Shown piece by piece: positions 8,721 to 16,725 of a DNA stretch of 64,000 nucleotides. Under the pieces are notes generated by a model, which worked only from the letters and a program-made list of their open reading frames with translations, searched no databases and had not been told where the DNA came from. The position numbers and the translations under genes are program-made. Where the stretch lies: assembly GCF_009856605.1 (NCBI RefSeq), contig NZ_CP047242.1, forward strand, positions 2,486,001 through 2,550,000, in the 5' to 3' direction. Source of the DNA: Trichormus variabilis 0441 (GTDB lineage: Bacteria; Cyanobacteriota; Cyanobacteriia; Cyanobacteriales; Nostocaceae). The number at the start of each line of letters is the position of its first letter. Positions within the stretch are counted from its first letter, which is position 1.

Positions 8721-8769
8721 ACTGTTCCAAACTCTTGAGGGGTTAAGCCCCTCAAGAGTTTGGAACAGT
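8721..8769. repeat. Perfect hairpin at the left end of IS copy 2
   Basis: Two perfect 22-bp arms (8721-8742 and 8748-8769) flank the 5-base loop TTAAG. In copy 1 the corresponding outer arm instead reads GGCGAATTATTGAAGGG after ACTGTT and pairs poorly. The arm in copy 2 was therefore rewritten from the inner arm, probably by template switching or hairpin repair. Confidence 0.85.
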
Positions 8770-8814
8770 GGAAAAAAGAGAATAAGTATATTGAGCGTAG
8801 CATCTACAAAGATT

Positions 8815-10470
8815 ATGACCCTGCACCCGCGTGATATGTCGCAGATTCCTGAAACAACAGCGCAAGTAGCCCGGAATTCATTTCCCAAAGGGAACATATA
8901 TATGAAGATGCGGGATGAAATAGGAGTGTTATATAAGGATGAGGATTTTGTCAAACTTTACCGCGCAGATTGTGGTCAAAGTGGAATATCAGCAGGACAA
9001 CTGGCATTAGTGACAGTAATGCAATTTATCGAAGGTTTAACGGATAGACAAGCGGCGGATGCAGTGAGGGGTCATATTGATTGGAAATACGCACTATCGT
9101 TGGAATTAAATGACCCAGGGTTTGATTATTCAGTACTTTCAGAATTTCGTCAGCGATTAATCAAAGCAGGACGAGAGCGAGAGTTACTCAACCAAATGCT
9201 AGCTCGTTTCCAAGAACTAGGTTGGCTCAAAAATCGCGGCCGTGTCAGAACTGATTCAACTCACGTATTAGCCGCAGTACGACAGTTAAATCGTTTGGAA
9301 TTAGTGGGAGAAACTTTACGTCATACCTTAAATGACTTGGCTTATTTTGCCCCTGATTGGCTCAAATCGAGAGTTGACGTTGATTGGTTTGAACGTTACT
9401 CCCTGAGATTTGAGCAATACCGCTTGCCCAAATCAAAAGCCGAACGTGAGAAATTGAGGCGAAAAATTGGTGAGGATGGTCATCATTTGCTATCCGCTTT
9501 GTATGCAGACTCAACTTGTAATTGGCTGTGGCAGATTCCATCAGTGGAAACATTACGTATAGTTTGGGTGCAACAATACTATATTCAATTGCAACAAGTC
9601 TATTGGCGAGAACAAGATAACTTACCACCAAATAGACTACAGATTGAATCTCCTTACGATGTTGATGCACGCAATTCCAGCAAGCGAGAAATCAACTGGA
9701 CTGGTTATAATCTGCATCTGACAGAAATTTGTCACCCCATACTGCCAAACTTAATTATCAATGTGGAAACGTCCGTGGCCACAAGTGCGGATGTTGAGAT
9801 GACACCAGTAATTCATTCTCGTTTAAACCAGAACAATCTTTTGCCACAAGAACATGTTGTCGATACTGGCTATGTCAATGCTCAAAACTTAGTCGATAGT
9901 CAATCCCATTTTCATGTTGATTTAGTAGGAAAAGTTCCCCCCGGAACTAGTTGGCAAGCAACAGCACAATCCGGCTTTGAGCAAAATTGCTTCACTATTC
10001 ATTGGGATTTGATGCGTGTTGATTGCCCAATGGGTAAACAAAGTAAGTCCTGGCGTACAACTGTCGATAGCCATGACAATCCAGTAGTCAAAATACAATT
10101 TGACAAATCCGATTGTTCGCTTTGTTCAAGTCGCTCAAAATGCACTCGCTCCAAAAAACTACCGCGTCTTCTGACCCTCAAACCACAGGAACTACATCTT
10201 GCATTACATGATGCTCGCATTCGCCAAAAAACTGAATCTTTTCAACAAATTTATCACCAACGTGCTGGCGTTGAAGGCTTGATTTCCCAAGCTACTGGTC
10301 GCTACCAATTACGCCGTTGTCGCTACATTGGTCTTGCCAAAACTCTCTTGCAGCATGTCATTACTGCTGCTGCTATCAACTTCAGTCGGATGTGGGATTG
10401 GTGGCAACATGTCCCACGCAGTCAGACTCGCGTTTCTCACTTTGCTCGAATTGCTCCCACTGCCTCATAG
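8815..10470 (+). CDS. IS1182-family transposase, copy 2
   Basis: This 551-residue protein is identical in translation to the copy at 2928-4583 from MTLHPRDMSQIP onward, with the same DUF772-like N-terminus, DDE-type motifs and cysteine motif. ATG 8815 is chosen because it is shared by both copies; upstream codons lie in the terminal hairpin, where the two copies differ. The gene is intact, so this copy could act on either IS in trans. Whether copy 2 itself can still be mobilised is uncertain because its left terminal repeat is shortened. Confidence 0.9.
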   Translation: MTLHPRDMSQIPETTAQVARNSFPKGNIYMKMRDEIGVLYKDEDFVKLYRADCGQSGISAGQLALVTVMQFIEGLTDRQAADAVRGHIDWKYALSLELNDPGFDYSVLSEFRQRLIKAGRERELLNQMLARFQELGWLKNRGRVRTDSTHVLAAVRQLNRLELVGETLRHTLNDLAYFAPDWLKSRVDVDWFERYSLRFEQYRLPKSKAEREKLRRKIGEDGHHLLSALYADSTCNWLWQIPSVETLRIVWVQQYYIQLQQVYWREQDNLPPNRLQIESPYDVDARNSSKREINWTGYNLHLTEICHPILPNLIINVETSVATSADVEMTPVIHSRLNQNNLLPQEHVVDTGYVNAQNLVDSQSHFHVDLVGKVPPGTSWQATAQSGFEQNCFTIHWDLMRVDCPMGKQSKSWRTTVDSHDNPVVKIQFDKSDCSLCSSRSKCTRSKKLPRLLTLKPQELHLALHDARIRQKTESFQQIYHQRAGVEGLISQATGRYQLRRCRYIGLAKTLLQHVITAAAINFSRMWDWWQHVPRSQTRVSHFARIAPTAS

Positions 10471-10533
10471 TATTCCTGATTTTCTATTTTGTGATGATTG
10501 GTTTTGCCCTCTATCAATTCGCCAACAGTATCC

Positions 10534-10575
10534 TTGTAGTGAAGGGGTTGGGGTTAGGTTCCGTCGAATTCACGT
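10534..10575 (+). mobile_element. Right part of the split MITE
   Basis: The sequence after the second IS (TTGTA, then GAAGGGGTTGGGGTTAGG and TCCGTCGAATTCACGT) continues the MITE begun at 2729 and ends in TCACGT at 10575. It is followed by TGTTTTA (10576-10582), the second copy of the 7-bp target duplication. Confidence 0.8.
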
Positions 10576-10595
10576 TGTTTTAGGAGTAATTGCTG

Positions 10596-11165
10596 ATGTC
10601 GTTATCAACTCCAGTATTTGCCAACAAAACACTAGAAGAGTTTCTGAAATTACCAGAAACTAAACCCGCCAGTGAATATATTGACGGTAAAATCTACCAA
10701 AAACTGATGCCTCAAGGAGAACATAGCACCTTACAAAGTAGTTTAGTAACAGCTATTAATGAAATTGCTAAACCACAAAAATTAGCTTACGCGTTTCCTG
10801 AGTTACGCTGCACATTTTCGGGAAATTCTATAGTTCCAGATATTGCTGTCTTTGAATGGTCGCGTATTCCTTTACTTCCTAATGGCAGAATTGCCAATAA
10901 ATTTGAAATTTCCCCCGATTGGATTATTGAAATTCTTTCTCCAGAACAATCCCCTAATCGGGTTATCCGTAAAATAATGTTTTCTATGCAAAATGGTGCA
11001 AAGCTAGGTTGGTTTCTCGACCCTAATGATGAATCTATCATGGTTTTTCAACCCGATATATTGCCAGAAATCAAAGCAGGGAAAGAAATTTTACCTGTTA
11101 TGAGTGTATTGGCGAATTGGCAATTAACTGTAGAAGATATTTTTAGTTGTTTGAATTTTAGTTGA
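10596..11165 (+). CDS. Uma2-family (DUF820) putative endonuclease
   Basis: This 189-residue protein has the layout of the Uma2/DUF820 family, which is very abundant in cyanobacteria: an N-terminal YIDGKIYQKLMP segment with the conserved glutamate region, then the PD-(D/E)XK-like core SIVPDIAVFEW and the strand DWIIEILSPEQSPNRV, ending in a tryptophan-rich WFLDPNDESIMVFQP region. Family members have a restriction-endonuclease fold, but their targets and roles are mostly unknown. ATG 10596 is chosen over TTG 10590 because AGGAG at 10582-10586 is spaced well for it. The gene starts just outside the MITE and transposon and probably belongs to the original chromosome. Confidence 0.8.
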   Translation: MSLSTPVFANKTLEEFLKLPETKPASEYIDGKIYQKLMPQGEHSTLQSSLVTAINEIAKPQKLAYAFPELRCTFSGNSIVPDIAVFEWSRIPLLPNGRIANKFEISPDWIIEILSPEQSPNRVIRKIMFSMQNGAKLGWFLDPNDESIMVFQPDILPEIKAGKEILPVMSVLANWQLTVEDIFSCLNFS

Positions 11166-11380
11166 AAAAACAAATAATGCAGATTTTGTAGGGGTTTACA
11201 GCGTAAATTCTTCTACAAAAATCCGATTTGATTTCTGTTCAATGAAAGGTGTTTTGGTTTCCTTATTCCTAACAACCTCACAAAATTAATGGGACATCAT
11301 GAATATTAAATAATAAAAATTCAAAAGGAGACTCAGAGGGGGAAAAATAATGCAAGATTCACCCCTCTGTTGATTTCTCT

Positions 11381-12553
11381 ATGAATGTATCAAAATCGCA
11401 TATCCTATGGGTACAAGTTTGGGTATTGGCAGCACTACAGGGAGCAATCACCCTGGCTTGGATCATATATAATGCCTACGTACCCAAACTTCTAGTTCAG
11501 TTTGGTTTTCCCCCATCCTTGGCAGTGGGTTTGCTGGTGGTGGAAAATGCCTTGGCTGTGATTATGGAACCACTCATGGGTGGGCTTTCGGATCAAGCAC
11601 AGCGTTGGGTGGGTAGTCGATTTTTGTTAATCTCCGCAGGGGTGATTCTCTCAGCGACACTATTAATTGCGATCCCCTGTATTGTTACTTTCGTTCCTCC
11701 TACCGTTGTCTGGCGATCGCTTTTACCAATAGTATTAGTAGCCTGGGCTTTGTCTATGACAGTGTTTCGCAGTCCAGCGATCGCTTTATTAGCCAAATAC
11801 TCAATGCCTGCCGAGTTACCTTTAGCATTTAGTGTTGTCGTCTTGACAGGAGGCATAATTGGTGCATTTCGACCAATTGCCAATAAGTTTATCCTCAATT
11901 TAGGACCAATTTTTGCTTTTGCGATCGCCTCTTTCGTATTACTGGCGGTAACGGCTGCATTGCGCTTAGTCAACCCTCCTCATACACCCGTTACCAACCC
12001 AAGAGAAATTACACAGTTACCCAACAGAGAATTAAGTTTAATTTTAGGTACTGGTTTTGGTGTGGCCTGGGGTTCGCGGTTAGTCATGGATATTTTGGGA
12101 AAAATTCTCCCAGTCCAACTGCAAATCACCAATAATGATTGGTTGATGGTATGGGTGGGACTAGCGATCGCAGTTGCCAGCTTACCTGCGGCATGGTTCA
12201 CTATGAAAGTAGGCGATCGTCAAGCCATGCTGATTGGTATTGGCCTAACTACTTTGTCACTACTAATTATGGTTTGCTTCAATATCCCAATTCCTTTTTT
12301 ATTAACCCTAATTGTGGGATTTAGTGTCATTATCAACGGTACAATTCCGTTTTGTTTACGACTAGTGTCTCAACCTTGGGAAGGTTTGGGAATTGGGATG
12401 TATTTTGGTGGGTTTGCTTTAGCAATGAGTTTATTTGGAGCAATTTTCCCCCAACCCCAACAAATTACACCAGTTGTAGGTCTAATTGGGTTGATTTTAG
12501 CTTTTTTACTAGCTGGAGGATGTATTGCGGCTAGCGGCGAGACTAATCCTTAA
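11381..12553 (+). CDS. Major facilitator superfamily transporter
   Basis: This 390-residue, very hydrophobic protein has about twelve predicted membrane segments. A short MFS-like loop with MGGLSDQAQRWVGSR follows the second segment (compare the GxLaDrxGRr motif), and a weaker counterpart WFTMKVGDRQAM occurs in the second half. It is probably an inner-membrane secondary transporter, with a loop reminiscent of SLC45-like sugar carriers, but the substrate cannot be predicted. It converges on the SDR gene with a 9-bp gap, so the two probably share a terminator region. The start ATG 11381 lies 14 bp after a GATTCACCCC stretch without a clear ribosome site. Confidence 0.75.
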   Translation: MNVSKSHILWVQVWVLAALQGAITLAWIIYNAYVPKLLVQFGFPPSLAVGLLVVENALAVIMEPLMGGLSDQAQRWVGSRFLLISAGVILSATLLIAIPCIVTFVPPTVVWRSLLPIVLVAWALSMTVFRSPAIALLAKYSMPAELPLAFSVVVLTGGIIGAFRPIANKFILNLGPIFAFAIASFVLLAVTAALRLVNPPHTPVTNPREITQLPNRELSLILGTGFGVAWGSRLVMDILGKILPVQLQITNNDWLMVWVGLAIAVASLPAAWFTMKVGDRQAMLIGIGLTTLSLLIMVCFNIPIPFLLTLIVGFSVIINGTIPFCLRLVSQPWEGLGIGMYFGGFALAMSLFGAIFPQPQQITPVVGLIGLILAFLLAGGCIAASGETNP

Positions 12554-12562
12554 TTCAGCTTT

Positions 12563-13381
12563 TTATGTGGGTAATTGTGAGAAAAGTGTTTCCCAATCAA
12601 TAGTAGGTGGTCTTGTTCCCTTATTGACCAGTTCAAAAACTTGTCCTTCACTAGCTGAATAAAAAATAGATTCCACACAAGCTGCGGCGACATCAATTCT
12701 ACTAGCATCCCCAGCTAAGGTGTCACCTTTGCCAATAACTACATTGAGCTTACCCCCTGTGGTTGCTTTCAAGAGTGTATTCAGGTCATAGGAAGTATAA
12801 GGACCATCAATCAAGCGTCCTGGGCGAATGATGGTGTAAGGTAGCCCGGAATGAATAATCGCTTCCTCTCCCTTTTTTTTGGCATCCAGCACACCGAAAG
12901 CATTCAAAATATTAAAAGGCGGCTGATCCTTGCGGAGAATCCCCACGGAAGATACAAAGACAAACCTACTCAAATCTTTAGGTGCGGCGGCGACTAAGTT
13001 ACTCACACCCTCTGCATCAACTTTTGCGGGAGTGTTTTTTGCTGTTGCTTCTCTATAGTCAGAATCTAGAAGAATTTTACCCCATTCAAAAAAGTTGGGT
13101 TCTGGATCAAATTCCCATCTAGCAGAGGGAAAGGCTGTAGTTCCAGTACAACATATAATGTGGGTGACATGATCAACTGCTGCTGGAAGTGTGTTGGGTT
13201 GGCGGATGTCGCCCACAAAAACCTCAACTTTTTCATTGAACAGCTGTTTAGCTTTTTCGGCGTTCCGTGTGAGGATACGCACCTTTGCACCCTTCTCCAA
13301 TAGCTTACCAACTACAATTTGTCCTACTCCACCAGTTGCACCAACAACTAACACCAAATCTTCAGTTCTTCCAAAAGTCAT
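12563..13381 (-). CDS. NAD(P)-binding atypical short-chain dehydrogenase
   Basis: This 272-residue protein starts with the Rossmann motif VLVVGATGGVGQ and an arginine after the second strand (ILTRN), indicating NADP preference. It has the FVFVSSVGI strand in place of the classical catalytic serine segment and lacks the YxxxK pair in its usual place, as in the NmrA/Ycf39/Tic62-like atypical SDRs. Plant and cyanobacterial relatives act in photosystem assembly or as redox-sensing scaffolds. A specific role is not evident here. It converges with the MFS gene. Confidence 0.75.
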   Translation of the reverse strand: MTFGRTEDLVLVVGATGGVGQIVVGKLLEKGAKVRILTRNAEKAKQLFNEKVEVFVGDIRQPNTLPAAVDHVTHIICCTGTTAFPSARWEFDPEPNFFEWGKILLDSDYREATAKNTPAKVDAEGVSNLVAAAPKDLSRFVFVSSVGILRKDQPPFNILNAFGVLDAKKKGEEAIIHSGLPYTIIRPGRLIDGPYTSYDLNTLLKATTGGKLNVVIGKGDTLAGDASRIDVAAACVESIFYSASEGQVFELVNKGTRPPTIDWETLFSQLPT

Positions 13382-13460
13382 AACTGTCCTAGAGATAGCC
13401 TATTTTTAATCTACTCAAAAATATTAGTATGCTGTTTGCTACCACAGGGGGATATCACAG

Positions 13461-13493
13461 ACAAAAGCCCGGTGGTTACGTCCGGGCTTTTGT
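13461..13493. terminator. Bidirectional intrinsic terminator
   Basis: Perfect 12-bp arms ACAAAAGCCCGG and CCGGGCTTTTGT surround a 9-base loop. The thymine run within CCGGGCTTTTGT is present on both strands, so it can stop transcripts from either side. The nearest genes are the leftward SDR gene starting at 13381 and the leftward HetP-like gene ending at 13965, the latter being the likely user. Confidence 0.75.
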
Positions 13494-13700
13494 AAATGCA
13501 GTGGGGATATATTCCCCAAAGGTTTTGATATAGAAGTTCTGTATAATTCGCTGTACTGATAGGTAATACCACGGCATTTTTGGCAATTCCGGAAAAACAG
13601 CAGAAATTTTTTCTGGTTTCAACGAGAAATATACTGATAGTTTGAGGGCGTAAGATGGTGATAAGCAGAGATTTTGTTGTAATTTACCGCGTTTTTACTG

Positions 13701-13805
13701 ATGAATTATTTATCTGGTAGCTGGCAAGAATGGTTGACTGTATCAGCATATTTGGGTTTGATGATTGTTGTCATGTGGTTTGTATTTACCACACAGAGGA
13801 GATAA
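13701..13805 (+). CDS. Possible 34-residue single-span membrane protein
   Basis: The frame reads MNYLSGSWQEW, then a hydrophobic stretch LTVSAYLGLMIVVMWFVF, then TTQRR and a stop. This is the layout of small thylakoid or plasma-membrane subunits: a short polar start, one transmembrane helix and a basic end. No ribosome binding site is obvious and the family was not recognised. The hydrophobic composition and good codon use make it more than random, but it needs comparison with related genomes. Confidence 0.45.
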   Translation: MNYLSGSWQEWLTVSAYLGLMIVVMWFVFTTQRR

Positions 13806-13964
13806 AAAAGGGGTGTAAAGGTTTTAAACATTTATACCCCTATACCCATTCGGCTGAAACTCACAGCGTACTCCTCCAGGAGAAGCAAGCTAAAGGCAGC
13901 ATCCCCCAGGGAAGCCTGGCCCCCTTACACCCAAACAACAGAGAACCTGGGTGAGTCCTGCTTT

Positions 13965-14375
13965 CTATTTATTCCTGCTATACATTACAGCTATTTTTGT
14001 TTCTAAGTACCCTGGGATATTTTTCACCTTATCTGGTTCGGAAGTGGTTAAGTAATCAGAAGCATTCGACTGGTTTAAACCCTGTGTAGAAACTTTATTA
14101 ACTACGCTAGAGTTAGTTACGGAGGAATTGGTACTTATGGATTTTCCATTATTTAATGAAACAGGTATATTGGCAACTTGTCTATTGTCCTTCATGAGAC
14201 GGCTATAAGTCCGTTGGGGAATAAAGTGGAGAGGATTGTACCCAACAAAACGTAAAATTAAAACACAAGCCCAAGAATATCTTCCATCAGTAATAGCTTC
14301 AATGACTTGATTCAACTGTTCAGTAGTAATTATTTTGTGAAACCGATTTTGGGAAGAATTTATGTGGTAGCTCAT
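13965..14375 (-). CDS. HetP-family protein
   Basis: This 136-residue protein has an N-terminal domain of about 60 residues with the HetP-family signature EQLNQVIEAITDGRYSWACV, followed by RFVGYNPLHFIPQRTYSRLMKDN. The C-terminal half is a low-complexity serine/asparagine tail. In Anabaena PCC 7120, HetP and its paralogues (Alr2902 among them) control the timing of commitment to heterocyst differentiation and interact with HetR. By context and memory of synteny this is likely the Alr2902 counterpart. A long non-coding region follows upstream (14376-15483), room for developmental regulation, although no HetR or NtcA site was confirmed. Confidence 0.85.
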   Translation of the reverse strand: MSYHINSSQNRFHKIITTEQLNQVIEAITDGRYSWACVLILRFVGYNPLHFIPQRTYSRLMKDNRQVANIPVSLNNGKSISTNSSVTNSSVVNKVSTQGLNQSNASDYLTTSEPDKVKNIPGYLETKIAVMYSRNK

Positions 14376-15483
14376 AATGTGTTGGAGATATTTATCTAAA
14401 TATGAAAGTTATAGACTGATTACATCAGTGTTTAGCTGTTTAGGGAACACAAAAAATAAACTATCCGAAATTGATGGTTTGATAGGGTGCGCTATTATGA
14501 ATAATTTCTGAGCATATTTAGGTGCTATCACATTGATGCACCATACATTTTGGATATGGTATTTTCATGGAAGCTGAATTAAATGAAAACTTTGCTGTCG
14601 GTCAGTTCACTTGCGATTAAGATAGCCTTCTTCGCTCCATCCATCTTGCTTTTTAAACCCAGTAGTTGAGTTAAGTAAAATTTTTCAACTATAAGAGTTT
14701 AGAAGCACTTACCATAATTTTTTAATCAAAAAATGCTTGTGATAACGATCAGGCCTAGTAATCGCAAAAATAGTTAGCAATTGCCCAAGAAAAGTTTTGC
14801 TGATTCGATGGTGTGTAATTTTGTCTGTTCTGGAATGCTGAAGATAGTAAATAAGTGATCAAGAGCATCACTTTGATGGTCCCATTGTTGAATTTTGCCG
14901 TTGGAAGATTGAAGACTTATTACCATTTCTTAACCCCAGATACTATTTTCACAGACAAAAAATTTATCGCAAAACAGTTACCTAAAATACAGAATACAAT
15001 TTTCCTACGATTAATTCAGCCAATTTGGCATTTTTTTTGTCCATTTTCCCAGAAAAACGGAGAGTGGGGGAGATGAGGAAGGACTGTTGACTGTGAGACA
15101 GTAGCATTCTTCTCTACGTTCGCGGTAGCGTTGCGTAGCCAAGACAGACGCTGCGCGTTCAACGTCCGGTAGGGAAGACGCTTTGCGTTGTAGGCGGAAT
15201 GCCGTTAGCGTAGTGGTAGGGACATTAGGAGCATCACTTGGAGGGTTGACTGTTTACTCTTAATGATAAAAATATGCTGTATTTTTTCAAGTAATCACTA
15301 CTCTCTACCTATGTTATGACAGTTTTAAATTATAATTAATCTCAATAAAATAGATATTAAATTAACGGTAATAGAGATATGTAACTCTTACGGTGTAAGA
15401 CTTTGATACATTTGATTGATGTTTAAATATCTACAATTAGAAGTAAACTTATAAGTCATAGAACTGGGTGTTTAAAAATATCT
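14376..15483. repeat. Long gap with dispersed repeats
   Basis: No convincing gene was seen. A small MITE-like element lies at 14482-14545 (ends TAGGGTGCGC and GATGCACCATA). It shares ATGAATAATTTCTGAG with the one at 27552-27616. A GC-rich block at about 15115-15230 consists of the short GCGTTGCGTAGC/GCGTTAGCGTAG-type modules common in Nostoc. The rest is AT-rich and may hold promoters for the divergent hetP-like and CDF genes. Confidence 0.6.
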
Positions 15484-16386
15484 ATGGCTTACGATAACCG
15501 TGCGGCAGTACGCAAAGTTTTACTGATTACCCTAGTGCTAAACTTGTTTGTGATGGGGTTAAAAGCATTTGTAGGGTATTTAACTGGTTCTCTCAGCTTG
15601 TTAGCCGATGCGTTGCATAGTGTCACAGATAGCGCCAACAATATTCTGGGATTATTTGCTAGTAACTTTTCTTCTCCATATCCCGATCGCGAACATCCTT
15701 ACGGACACCACAAATTTGAAGCTGTAGGTGCTTTGGGAATCGCCGCATTTTTAGGAATAGCCTGCTTTGAAATTCTCCAAGGTGCGATTGAGCGCATTCT
15801 CAAGGGTGGCGCACCTGTAAGAATTTCGCCGCCTGAGTTGTGGTTGTTGCTGATTGTCTTGGGAGTAAATATTTTTGTGGCGTTCTATGAACGTAATGAG
15901 GGTAAGCGGGTAGGTAGTCAAATCTTAATTGCTGATGCGACCCATACTATGAGCGATGTGTGGGTAACAATCTCGGTAATATTTGGTTTGATTGGGGTTT
16001 GGCTTGGGTATCAATGGCTAGATATAGTGTTAGCTTTTCCGGTAGCTTTGTTGGTATTTTGGAGTGGTTGGTCAGTTTTAAAAGAGAATTTACCTTGGTT
16101 GGTGGATCAAATGGCGATCGCACCAGAAGCCATACACGCGATCGCCGTTGCTGTACCTGGGGTAATTAATTGTCACGATATCGCCTCACGGGGTGTCCTC
16201 GGTCGTCAAGTCTTCATGGAAATGCACTTAATAGTAGATGCGCCAGATGTGGAAACTGCTCATCGCATTACCGAAGAAGTCGAAAGACGGCTAGAAGAAC
16301 GCTTCAGTCCAGTCAGGATTATCATTCACGTCGAACCACCAGCCTATGAGTCTGAGCAAATCAGTTTTGAAACTGGATCGAAATAG
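15484..16386 (+). CDS. Cation diffusion facilitator (CDF) metal exporter
   Basis: This 300-residue protein has six predicted membrane helices and a C-terminal cytoplasmic domain. The metal-site motifs are HSVTD in the second helix (LLADALHSVTDSANN) and HTMSD in the fifth (ADATHTMSDVW). An HxxxD pair in both helices points to zinc, cadmium or cobalt and not the DxxxD manganese type. The C-terminal part contains GRQVFMEMHLIVD and RIIIHVEPP, typical of the ferredoxin-like dimerisation domain. It should export divalent metal from the cytoplasm in exchange for protons. Confidence 0.9.
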   Translation: MAYDNRAAVRKVLLITLVLNLFVMGLKAFVGYLTGSLSLLADALHSVTDSANNILGLFASNFSSPYPDREHPYGHHKFEAVGALGIAAFLGIACFEILQGAIERILKGGAPVRISPPELWLLLIVLGVNIFVAFYERNEGKRVGSQILIADATHTMSDVWVTISVIFGLIGVWLGYQWLDIVLAFPVALLVFWSGWSVLKENLPWLVDQMAIAPEAIHAIAVAVPGVINCHDIASRGVLGRQVFMEMHLIVDAPDVETAHRITEEVERRLEERFSPVRIIIHVEPPAYESEQISFETGSK

Positions 16387-16725
16387 AGAATAGGGAAAAA
16401 AGGCTGTTGTCATCGCACCTAGCTACGAAAAAATCAAATAGGATGGCGATCGCTTTATTTGATTTAATACAACTACATCTTTATTTATACTTCCACAAAC
16501 AAAGTCTTACTCCTATATTTAGCATTTTGAATTGAATATAAGCCTACTCATGTATGTAAGTAAAGATAATGAGTAAAGAGATGATTACTCATATCTGCAC
16601 GAATTGTTATGCTGAGACAGTCAAGTATTTTTGATGAACAAGACTTCAGTATTGTTTGATGCTTCAAGAGAATTGTTACATCAAAAATCAGTCTTGCTAC
16701 TGATTGTAATCTTAAGGATTGAGAA
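16387..16725. other. Intergenic region upstream of the phytochrome operon
   Basis: This AT-rich gap of 339 bp holds one HIP1 octamer near 16448 and no gene. The promoter of the phytochrome gene must lie here. A good ribosome binding site, AAGGA at 16714-16718, precedes the GTG start at 16726. Confidence 0.5.

Larger units (their letters stand above)
2865..10533. mobile_element. Putative composite transposon carrying a HEAT-NACHT gene
   Basis: Two near-identical IS1182-type elements (2865-4682 and 8717-10533) lie in inverted orientation around a 4-kb core with a single large gene. The outermost bases are GGATACTGTT on the left and AACAGTATCC on the right. Both outer flanks carry TTGTA (2860-2864 and 10534-10538), which reads as a 5-bp target duplication. 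Deleting the unit and one TTGTA restores an uninterrupted MITE like the one at 41668. Neither IS has a direct duplication of its own, which favours transposition of the whole unit over two separate insertions. An alternative is an inversion between the two IS copies after separate insertions. Confidence 0.7.
8717..10533 (+). mobile_element. IS1182-type insertion sequence, copy 2
   Basis: This 1817-bp element is inverted relative to copy 1. The right end (to 10533) has the normal AATTCGCCAACAGTATCC. The left end keeps only the first ten bases GGATACTGTT and then diverges: the next stretch is an inverted copy of inner sequence, giving a perfect palindrome at 8721-8769. The inner flank is TACAA (8712-8716) and the outer flank TTGTA (10534-10538), so there is no direct duplication around this copy alone. 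Confidence 0.85.

Noticed and set aside
14855..15076. 73-codon plus-strand frame in the long gap
   Set aside because: It starts with GTG without a ribosome site, has no recognisable motif and ends in repeat-like sequence.
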